Assembly: GCA_934047225.1 (NCBI GenBank)
Contig: OW204011.1
Coordinates: 13,094,339-13,158,338, forward strand
Direction: 5' to 3'
From: Ypsolopha sequella
Lineage: Eukaryota > Arthropoda > Insecta > Lepidoptera > Ypsolophidae
DNA: 64,000 bases
This document shows positions 46,001 through 58,000 of the stretch, piece by piece. Positions within the stretch are counted from its first letter, which is position 1. Every line of letters begins with the position of its first letter. The notes below the pieces were generated by a model. That model was not told where the DNA came from, searched no databases, and worked only from the letters and a program-made list of their open reading frames with translations. The position numbers were made by a program, and so were the translations under genes.

Positions 46001-49000
46001 TTTAAAGTGTTTCATTGCACAAATGTTATTTGTCAATAATATCACAGTATAAGGAACTGTGATAATATTCTGATATAATTTGCAGCATCATTAACCTTAA
46101 TTAGATAAGAGTGGGTTTGTGTTTGTTTGTCTTGTGACTTTCTTTGTTTTTATTCACGCCATGTAAGGAATGACCCATTCAGTCTATAATTGATAAGGAA
46201 TTTATAACAGGGGCGGTTCACATTGGATCGAAACTGTAATGTGACTTACGATTCAAGTTTCTTTTTTTACTTTTTTCTTTATGCCGATTGAAAGACCTAA
46301 CCAATAGTTTGGGCAGAAAAAACATTTCTCTTTTTTTATATGGAACGGGTCAAACAGAACTGAATTCCTGCTTCGTTTTGATCGACCGTTCTTCGAAATA
46401 TATATTTTTTAATTCTTGTCTACTCTACTATCGTTCTGCACTATGAACGTGTGCATACAGTTGCGATTCTTCGTGAAAATTGAATCGGAAAAACGGAAAA
46501 GTATGTAAATTTCAAAGCTTAGATTATTTATTATATTAAGATATTTAAACCATTAAAAGCCAAATTTTACACGGAGAAGTAAGTGAAACTACATAATAAC
46601 ATAAATAATTACTTAAAACCTAACAAACTGCTTAGATTAGGTATATTTGATTATGAAAAATGACAAAATAATGAAAGCTAACTTTTCTGGTAGGAAGCAA
46701 AATACTCTTAGTCGATAAATTATAAATAACAACTTATTACAAACAAATCTATTCACTATAACTATAACTATCTTGTAAATTATATAAATCAATAAAATCA
46801 TCCAGATCTGTAGCCTAAGCATGAAAACATCTCCGTATAATTGCGTTTCAAACTACATCAAAATCGTATGGAATCTGGGAAACCGCTCCAAGCGGACAGT
46901 AGCGGAACTAACAGCTACGTATGGCAACCTAAGTTTAGTTTCAAACGCAACGATACAGAGATGTTTTCATAGTTACTTAGGCTACAGCAACGCCATTTTG
47001 AGTTTCTCTGAGAACAAATTATTGACAGTAACACGTGAAATGATAACGTAGACCGATTAAGGGGGCATATGTAACCCGAGAAATTCCTCTGTCAGTGAGA
47101 GTAGGTAGTGTGATAAAGTAAGGTAGTACAGATTACAGATGTCAAATAAACCAAAATATTTTGATAAGAGAAGTTAGTTATTTTTACCTAAACTTGAGAA
47201 TCGCTTATTACTCTCTGTGAAAAACTTCTCAGTCGAAATAGTTTCTGTGTACGTACCGTATGTATTAGTAAGAATAGGTAAGTATAGGCATCCAATATTT
47301 TTTCGATTTAAAGGATACTCCAAATTTAACTTTTAACATTTTGTGCTATCACTTCTACTGAAAAATTGCTCTGCCAATTTTTATTTCTTAAGGTGGTTTT
47401 ATTTCCTTAAATAAATAGCTTTGTAAAGTTATCCAAAAAAAAATCCTTTTGAATATATATATTTTTTATTTCTACGTAATTAGGTCATGTGAATAATTGC
47501 TCAGCTTAATTCAATACGTTTATTAGTAATGAGTCGCTGTATTTTAGTAGATTTTCCAATAAGCCAATGGAAATTCGGCCTAATACCGTAGTATTTACAA
47601 TCTCAATAATTCCTAAGTACAAGCATTGCCGTCACCCAGTCGCGGGTGTGAAGAGGGGTGAGGGGCGCTCGCGCAGTGGTGCGGCGGCGGGTAGCGATGC
47701 GGGCGGCGAGGCGCAGCGGTGAGCGGCGGCATTTTGTTTGTGTTGTGTCTCGCTCAACGAAACGGACAGTTGTCTACTTATGCAAGGAACATTTGTGTAT
47801 AAAAAATGACACAGGAAGGCGACGGCGAGTTGTGTATCCTGTAATAAAATGTTGACCTCCCATAGTAATGTTTTTGCGTTTGTAAGGAACAAGAAAAAAG
47901 AAGAAAGATTACGAATTGCACAAAAAGCGCCCTCAAATCTTGACATCGACCACTTACCAAGTCTACAGTATGAAATAATGAAAATGGAGTAATAATATTT
48001 TAAATTATTATTACGTACGGCTTGAACACTCACGTGTGATTGTTGTTGACTATATGCCAACCGTTTTTTTTATAATATTATAACAATATTTTATTTATAG
48101 AACATTATGTCTTTACATAAAGAGCTGTGATAACCCTAGTAAGTTTATACAAACCTGTAACAGGGTTACCACGCTCTTCCGCCAGTGGTTTTAAAGATAC
48201 AAAAAAACTAAAATAAAATAAAGATAATACAGATTAATTCTATAATGTTTAGTGTATGAGAGGGTGTGTATGTATGTATGTGTGTGAGATGTGCGTTTAT
48301 GAAGAGATGATGTATTCCTAGCCCTACAAGCGGGGTCTTAGGATCAGTTTGAGAACTACATACCGCCCCTCAATTTCGATTCCGACTTAAAATGTCTAAT
48401 CTGTGCCAACGATATATCAAGCAATTCAAAATTTCGAATATTCAAAATGCTGCACACCAAAGATTAATTTAAAAAAATTGCCTTATGTCGCAATGACATA
48501 TCTGGAGAAACGGTTAGAAAACCATTTGTAAATTTAAATACTTTTAAGTGTTCCGTAGTACCTACATGGTACAAAATGAACCTTTATGGCTGCGCCGAGC
48601 GTAGAACGATTAGACACCTCGCTTGCTCTCTTGTGGTCGTTTTTTATCGTGGTCGTTTTTATTGAACTTAACAGAAAAAATCATATTTAATTTACCAGAC
48701 AGAATTTTAAAAATGTGAAACGGCCCAGTTGTATTTTATAACGTTTGTGATTGTCTTGAATTGTGGTTGAGACAAAATTCGACAGTTAAGTTATTGAAAT
48801 TACTAAAACCCCAATATCTTTTTTAGATTTTGGGCCTACTTTAGATAGATTTGTTTCTTACACCATAAGTAATTTTTAATATTCGCTGCGGCGGAAGTGT
48901 AGATACATTCTCTGTGATAATAAATATATATTTTATTTATTTATCATTGAAATATTATTCAATACATCAATTTAACAGTGACTATCGTTTAAGATTATTT

Positions 49001-52000
49001 TGCTCGGCGCCCTCTTATGGTTAGACTCCATTGTCCGTCCGTCCGTCCGTATTTATGTGACAGCCTCATAACTTTAGCACCGTTAAAGATAAAGACATGA
49101 AGTTTGGTACAAAAATAGTATTAATTTGTCCACATATCGGTGTAAAATAATATGAAAAATTAGAAATTATTAAAAACAAAATCCAATTCAAAAGTTAAAA
49201 AAAAAACAAATATATTATTCTAAAAGAACAATATGGGTATCAAATTGTAAATATTAAAAAAGCCTATTGTAAAAATATATACTTTTACTATATTTACTGG
49301 GACTGGTTTCGAGAAATCTTTAAAAAAACACAAAAATATGTATGTCCCCCCCCTTATATGCGAAACTGGTTCACCGACAAATATGAAATAAATTAAAGTA
49401 ATATGTGTTTACGTGAAGATTACAGGAAAAATAAAGCGGTTGAGAAATTCACGAAAAAAAATGAGAAAATTAAATTTATCATCCACAATACGGAACCCTA
49501 GGTACGCGAGTCTGCCTCGCACTGGACGGGTTTTTTTACTTACAGCATAAAACTTAGTTCAAATTTCCAAATGACGGTCTAGGCACAGAATACATTTATT
49601 TATTTAAATAAATTAATAACTTAAAAGAAATACTATTTTATAATAATAATAAGGTGTATCAGAAACCCGTAAGGGTTTTTACTTACACCATCTGTTCAGA
49701 ATAAAATGTATATTTCGGAACGCATCCATCAATGGTCTATATAATTTGTCTATGGACTTGGAGCTGTCAAAAAATACGAGGGACGTGGAAATTGGTACAG
49801 ATCGCGGACGATTTATAAAATGTGAGATTAACAATTTAACCCAAGGGAAATCGGTGCGGACATCGTAAGAAACAGTATTCAGTCAATGGCTGACGTTATT
49901 TTGGCGTGAAGGCCACCTTTTAGTGAATTTCCTGTGTGTGTGTGTGACATAACCTGTGTCCACGCGGCTTCCGACAAGTGGACTTGTTAATTACTATTTC
50001 TGGGTTCGGATGCATCCTGGGGTAGGAGGTTTGTGTTTAGATTCATCGTGGAAGGTGATCTACGTGTCACGGCACCGGAACACTTTGGACTCCGCAGCGA
50101 AAGGTCTTCGTGCGTGGACCAGCAGATGACGTCATCATACAACTATCTGGTAGGACATTTTATATTATCTATTGTAGAATATAAGATACTTGTAGACTAT
50201 AAATCTGGGACAGCTTATGGGCCCCTGTTCCAGCTGCAAGTATCGCCCTTTAGCATACAATTAGTGGTGTCTGAGCGTGGTTATGGAATCCTCGCACCAG
50301 TGACGCAGATGCCCGTCACTAATCAGTATTACCACTTTTTGTAAGCTACAATTTGTGGTAGCAACGAGCGTCTGTTACCACACAATCTTTGGTAGCCAGT
50401 CCGTGGTTAATCCCAACTTTGGTTTATATACATATAAACAGCGGAACTGGGCGGCCCCAGTGTCATTGAACTGTTAACATAGCTAGGCTATTTACATGTA
50501 CATGTAGCAATTACAAATTGGATTTGTTTAGTGCTTTGAGTAGATAATTGATTACCGGAGGGTACCACATTGATGTGGTTCAGTAATATCAGTATAAATT
50601 GTTAATTTAGTACATATCAAGTGTTCTTGTATTGCAATAACATTATATCATATAACGGTTTATATTATAGATTGGAAATCAACTTGTTAGCTAATATACG
50701 GTTATCTTGGCTTGAATTTATGTACTTACAAGGATGTATACAAGTGCATAGTGGAATGTGCATTCGGGTTTGTGTGTATTGTATACACCAAATATAATTT
50801 AAATTTGGTAATATAGAATTAGGTAGGAACCTATTTGTTTGTTTAGTATTGACGGACAGTACATACATTGGTAATTGGGAATTAATTTTGCTAATTAAAT
50901 TCTATTTATAGGTAGGGTATCTATTGAGCAGTGCTTCTGTATTTTGTGCCGTGTCAGGGTGTTTGCTAAATAGTTTTTATTTATACATTTCCCGGTTCAT
51001 TGCGGCATGATGTCCAAGTCTCACAAGGCTGCGTTGGCGAAAGAGCTCCGCTGGTTTACAACCGTCCAGGGATTGCTTTCTCGTTCGGATCGCGACAATG
51101 CAATCCTGGAGAGAGCCGAGCGGATGCATCAGCGGCTGGCTGATGCAGAGGCGGCTGTGGCAGCACTGCAGGAAAGTGACGAGCCTTTGAAGAGGTATGT
51201 TACGGATTTAGCTCAGATAAAAGGGATTTATGATGATATAACAGAGGCGGCCTCCATGATCAAGAGGCGGCAATCGGGCAGCCCGGTTGTTAGCACACCT
51301 AGACCAATAGATGGCGCCACTGGTAAGACGCTGGTTATAAAGTCAAATAATATTGCTAATGTAAAGAGGCAAAATTCAGGAGGTCCTGTAGTTGTCACGC
51401 CTCAACCGGTAGATGGCGTGTCTAGTAGTTTGGTTAGTTTAGAACTAAATAAATTCAATGGGAAAATGGAAGAATGGGTTTCATATAGGAATATGTTTAC
51501 GTCATTAATAAATTCTAGGATAGATTTGACAAAGGGGCAAAAGATGGCATATTTGATGTCAACATTGGAGGGCGAAGCAAGGTCGCTCATCCAGCACCTC
51601 AGGGTAGAGGATGATCATTATGATACAGCGTGGGGCTTATTAAATGATAGGTATCAGAACATGCGCTTATTGGCGGATGCGCATGCGTCTCAATTGTTGA
51701 CGTTACCTAGGGTAACCGACCGGGCTCAACTAAGGTTACAGTTGCTGACTCCGGTCACTGTGGCGTGTAATGCCCTTAGAACATTAGGTTTACCGGTGGA
51801 CGAGTGGTCGTTTTTACTCGTTCACATTATTTTAGGTAGGTTGCCTAATGATGTGAGGTCACGTTTTGAGCGGGTGTCCGCAGGAAAAGATGGCAGCACT
51901 GTGCCTAAATTTACGGACTTAATGAGGTTTCTTGAATATGAAGCTAGGGTAGCAGAAACATCACAGCCGGACTTGGCGCCATCTGGGGCGCAATCATTTT

Positions 52001-55000
52001 CGTCTGCTGGCTCATCTGAATGTGGGGAGCCCAGACAACCGCAGCAGTCGCGGGGACGCGATATGACACGTTTGGCGGGGGTCGCCGTGATCGAGAGGTC
52101 ATTGACCTGTTATCAGTGTGGCCATACGGGGCATGACCTGCTGAGATGTCAGCAGTGGCGAAACCTGCACGTCACCGAGCGGCGACGCATAGTGAAGCGT
52201 AAGGGCCTGTGTTTCGGTTGCTTGGGCAATCATTTTGAACGTAATTGTCCCGAGCCACGACGTTGCAGTGTTTGTGAGGGGCCTCACCATTTATTGTTGT
52301 GTGCCAACAGATCTGAAGCGGCTTCACCGGTCCCGCAGCGACGGAGCCCTACGGGCGGGGGTGCTTCAGGGAGAACTCCCCCCCCCTTGGACAACGGGGG
52401 TGCGTCAGGGAGAACTTTCCCCCCCTCGGTCCAGGGAAGGCATGTTGTCGGGCAGAGCTCCCCTCCGTCGGAACGGAGGACTGCGGCGCGAGGCGCGCCC
52501 CCTCACCGGGAGGTGAGTTATGTATTTGCGCGTGGACCCGTAGGGGAATTGCCTACGGGCTATCACACATATGGCCATGTTGTGAATTGGGCCCCTACGG
52601 GCGGGGGCCAATTGGAGTTGGAAAGGGCTAGGCCCCCCCTCCCCGCGCCGATTTTGGTGCCAGCTGGCATGGAGCACCGTGTTAAGACGGAGTCACGGGG
52701 TTACTCACCGCCGTACCGCGAGTACCCGCGGTTAGAGTACCACCCGCCGTACTCAGGGAGAGTTGGAGGCTACGCTCCCCCCATGGTGGGGATGTGCACG
52801 CGCCAGCCGTATTACTGCCAGTGGACTGGTCCTGCACTCCACAGGTGGGGTAGCCTGTAACTAGCTTGTTCAAGCCATGAGTACGGAACCGCGGACGGTT
52901 CTGTTGCCTACCGCGATGGCTCGCGTCTAGGGCCCCAGGGGGGATTGAGTTAGGGTAAGGGCCCTCCTCGACTTGGAAAGTCAAGTGGCGCACCGATTGG
53001 TTTTGAACCTGGAAGTTTCGTCGGTGCCGCTCCTAGGTATTGGTGGACTGGAGTTGAATCAGCGGCTGCAGCCATGGTTATAGACAATATTGTCGGCTGG
53101 CAGCCTTCTTTGGACCTTCCTCCGTCCATAATCTCATGCACGTCAGGTCTGCATCTGGCAGACCCACGTTTTGTCATCCGGCCCAGTCGATGTTTTCCTG
53201 GGCGCGGATTTGTTAGGATGGATCCTATTTGGTTTTTAAAAGACTCTGGGTTCTTCTTCATTGGTGGAGGTATCCACAATTTTGGATATTCGATATTTGA
53301 TTCGATACTTGGATTATTATGTTCGAACTTAGGAAATGGCTTTCAAACAAACATAGACTGTTTGCAGATTTGGAGGATCCCAATATGATGGTGGTATTAT
53401 GTTGAAATACCAACCAGTCAATGAAATTCATATATTTTGTCCCCAGCCGTGAGTGCAGAGGAGCGTTGGAGCGCATTGGTACACGGTACGTGTACTTCAG
53501 GCGGACCTCATCAAGTTTAGACTTCGAGTTCTGCGCGAGGATCACGCCAGGCTGAAGTGAGCGGTTGTTCGTTTGAATCCTTTCACGGATTATGAAGGAC
53601 TTCTGCGTTTTGGAGGCTGATTTTGGAGAGCTGACCTGCCATACGGAAGTCTTCATCCTTTGCTTCTATCCAAGACGGACCTTTGGTAAATCTGTTGGTG
53701 TCGGATTGACACATACGTAACGCGCACGGGGGTTTTTAGCAATCGCAACGCTCGGGTTGTGAAAGCATACCTTGTGTATTTGTGTGCTTGGCCACCAAGG
53801 CCGTTCACTTGGCAGTGGTATCAGCTTTGACTACGGAGGCCTTCGTCGCCGCGTTGGATCGTTTCGTGTCGCGTAGGGGTTTACCTTCACTTATTCGTTC
53901 CGACAATGGCACAATCTACAGAGGTACTGCTAATGATGTTGTTAATTTTTTGTTTTGTAAATAACTATGCTAGTTTAAGTTAAATCTTCGCCCGGAAAGG
54001 GGTAACTTGGCGGTACAGTCCCCCAAATTGCCCTCACTGGGGAGGGAATTTTTTGAAGCTGCCGTCAAGTCGGCGAAGACCCACCTCCGCTGCGTTATTT
54101 GGGAAACTGTCCTAATTTTTGAGGAGCTTGCCACTGTATATTGTTAAGTGGAAGCGGTCCTCAACTCTCGTCCTCTCTGTGGTCAGACAGGACTGAGCAT
54201 CCTAGGGAAGGAAATTTAATTCTTTGGAAGGATATGAACTTGCTATCCTTGTTTGGCGCCGGGGCCGTATATTAAAGTTGTTTTGGCGGAGACGGAACTC
54301 CACGCGTCGCAGAGGTGTTGGTCGAAGGTTCGATTTTGTGACGAGCCATGACAACTCTCTCCCGTCTCCCGGTTGTATGAGCTAGTGGACTGATTGCTCA
54401 GCCCAGAGCGGGGGACTGTTCAGAATAAAATGTATATTTCGGAACGCATCCATCAATGGTCTATATAATTTGTCTATGGACTTGGAGCTGTCAAAAACGA
54501 GGGACGTGGAATTTTCTTGGTATAGATCGCGGACGATTTTAATATGTGTTATTAAGGGCTTAACCCAAGGGAAATCGGTGCGGACATCGTAAAGAACACA
54601 GTATTCGATCAAGGGCTGAAGATATTTTGGCGTGAAGGCCACTTTTGAGTGTATTTCCTGTGTGTGTGAAATAACCTGTGTCCACGCGGCTTCCGACAAG
54701 TGGACTTGGTAATTACTATTTCTGGGTTCGGATGCATCCTGGGGTAGGAGGTTTGTGTTTAGATTCATCGTGGAAGGTGATCTACGTGTCACGGCACCGG
54801 AACACTTTGGACTCCGCAGCGAAAGGTCTTCGTGCGTGGACCAGCAGATGACGTCATCATACAACTGTCTGGTAGGACATTTTATACTAAATATTAGAAT
54901 ATAAGATACTTGTATACTATAAATCTGGGACAGCTATGGGCCCCTGCCCCAGCTGCAAGTATCACCCTTTAGCATACAATTAGTGGTGTCTGAGCGTGGT

Positions 55001-58000
55001 TGCGGAATCCTCGCACCAGTGACGTCGATGCCCGTCACTAGTCAGTATTACCACTTTTTGTAAGCTGCAATTTGTGGTAGCAACGAGCGTTTATATCACA
55101 CACCATCATTCCTGTCTTGTGCAAGAATATAGAAAATTAGATATACAGGTAGTCTAAATAAATAATGATAATGCCTTAAGATATCGAAATGCTTTGCTAC
55201 AAAATCGTAAAATAATGGAATACACACAAACGTAACTAGTTAGGTATCTATAAGTACAACAATATGAGCAAACGTCCATAGGTGCTCTTTTCAACCATGG
55301 AGATAACAAAAAATACAAAATTAAATAGCCGTTACAAACTTATCAATTGCCTTTCACACAAGAGCATAAGTTAATTACAAAGACATAACAACTATTTTAG
55401 TCCGTACGTAACTCGATCTTAACTTAGGAAGTGGACAAGTAAGTTAAAACGGATTTATTATGTTATTATTTACGGGAATAAGATTGGGAGTAATAATATT
55501 GTTAACGTAAAGAGTTTTTAAATAAGAATATATGAAGAAGATACATATGTTATACATGTATACATACACACATATATTATATACTTTATTTATACTGAAG
55601 TTGATGGGTTTTCTATAAAATACTTTTTGAATTTTTGTTTCATGTTAGTTGTTTTAATTGATTCTCTGACGTCATAAGGCAAAATGTTTATTAATAGGTA
55701 TTTCCTTTTTAGGGTTCCATAGCACTTAAAAGTTACAAAAGGAACCTTATTGTAAGACTCCGTTGTCCGTCCGTCCGTATGTCACAGCCTCATAAGCAGA
55801 CATATCCATAATCGGATCAATATATACCGAAAGTTGGAAAAATCCTTGAAAAAGTTTGTAGGTGTGGAGTCGGATTTTTAAAATATTATTTATTGTGATT
55901 GTGAAAATTATGGATATTACGGCATTGCTTAAAACGTTACGATGATGTACCCAATACTTAATAGATATTACCATTAATTTATATCCCAGGAATTGTATTA
56001 AATTCCTATTTTTTTATTTCATTTATTTATTTATTTAGATTTCCGGTAACATATCAATTAAGTATTACTATTACATAATCGTAAAGTTTTAAGTAATTCC
56101 GTAATTCCGGGATTTTTACTATCAAAATAATATTATAAGAACCTACACACCTACAAACTTTCTCAGTTATCCCAACTTTAGGTGTACATAATAATATATC
56201 GATCCGATTATCCTATCCCTGCTCAGACTTTAGCAACGTTAAAAATAAAGACATGAAATTTGGCACAAAAATATAATTAAAATGCCCACATATCACGGTT
56301 TAAAAAATATGATGAAAAATTTGAAATTTTTCAAAATATTTCCAAAACAAAAGTGAGAAAAATAAAAAATATTATACTAAAAATACAATATGGATACTCA
56401 ATTGTAGATATTAAAAAGATAATGTAAAAATGTATAATTTTACTATATTTACTGGCACTAGTTTCGAGAAATCGTTGAAAAACCATGTATGCTCCCCTCT
56501 TATCTCCAAAACTGGTGGACCGAAAATTATGAAAAAAATCATGGTAGTATGTGTTTACGTACAGGTTACAAAAAATAAAGCGGTTGAGAAATTTACGAGA
56601 AAATTGACAAAATTAAATTCATCATCCACAATACGGAACTCTAGGTACACGAGTCTGACTCGCACTTACACGGTTTTTTTTTGTTTTATAAATGTAAAAA
56701 TATACCTTTATATCATAAAATCTGTAAAGATTTGACGTTGCTAATTAGACAAGGAGGGAAGTAAGTACTATCGTAGTGGTCAGCGCAAACCTAGCGGCAA
56801 ATTTTTTTCGCATATTGTACAAAGTCCTAAACTTTAAACTTTAAATGAAATTATATATAATAAATATTTCTTTTAAATATAAAGCCAATTTTTTAACACC
56901 CTGGTACGTTGTGCATAAAAAGATTATTTGTAATAACGGTGGCCACCAAACTCGTCTACTCGGGCAGCTCCAAGCGGTCGAGTGATAGTCAACCCTTACG
57001 CTCTAGCATAAATCGGCAAACAGATCCTAAAAAATATGCGAACGTTCGAAAATATGTTGGATAATTGATAAATCTGTTTTAATATAAAATCATATGACTA
57101 ATAAAAATATAAAAATGGACGGAGTTATTTTTCACATTACGTAGTTAAGCAAAAATCAAAAAAATATGTTCAAAAAAGAAAATCTTTTGGATAACTAAAC
57201 AAAGCTATGTATTTAAGGATAAAAAAACATCTTGAAGAATAAAAATTGGCAGAGCAATATTTCAGTAGAAGTCATAGCGCAAAATGTTAAAAGTTAAATT
57301 TGGGGCATCCCTGAAATCGAAAAAATGTTGGATTCCTTTACATACTCATTCTAACTGGTACATACGTACGTATACAGAAAGTAAATAAGCCTGAGGAAAT
57401 ATTCACAGAAAGTAAAAAGCGATTTTTATGTTTAGGTAAAAATACCTAACTTCTCGTAACAAAATTTGTTGGCTTATTATACATATGTAATATGTATTAC
57501 CTAACTTCATCATATGCCTAATTTCATTGGCGGAGGAATTTCTCGGAAGTCTCCATACAACAAATTTCCTCGTTGACTCCACTAAACGCTAATTTCTGTA
57601 ACATTAATAGTAGTTTATGCTACAAGGGCGAAAAGGAACAAATTACGAGGACGATTTAAAACACGAGCGTAGCGAGTGTTTTAAACGTAACCGAGTAATT
57701 TATTGCTTTTACACCCGTGTATCATACTACGTTTTTCAATGCATAGTGTGAGGAAATGAAAATAAATATAATCTTGTGAACTTTAAATTATAATTGGCTC
57801 AAAAGGACTGTATCCAGAGCCGTTAAACAGTGGAAAAAAAAAGTATAACATCTATGGTACACAGGAAAGGCTGCAGGTTAGCCAACCATTGTAAATAAAT
57901 AAATAAAAAAAAAAATAATAAAGCCCTAGGGCAAAATAATCGACTTTTTGTTTGGTTTTGATGCATAAAAAGTGGGCCTTTACGAGCACATGCATTGAAA

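Larger units (their letters stand above)
49693..55102 (+). mobile_element. BEL/Pao-type LTR retrotransposon, internally deleted
   Basis: LTRs at 49693-50384 and 54417-55102 start TGTTCAGAATAAAATG and end CACACA. The 5-bp duplication CCATC flanks the insertion (49688-49692, 55103-55107). One gag ORF is open; protease and integrase remain as fragments; no reverse transcriptase is visible. A purine tract GAGCGGGGGA precedes the 3' LTR. The LTRs differ by several indels and many substitutions, so the copy is not new. It sits in protease intron 1 on the opposite strand. Confidence 0.92.

Noticed and set aside
47635..47735. GC-rich patch as a CpG-island promoter or gene
   Set aside because: Short; the overlapping ORFs on the two strands have no recognised domain and no consistent splice sites.
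50033..50344. 103-codon ORF and its antisense partner near 54382-54864
   Set aside because: Both lie in the LTRs of the BEL/Pao element.
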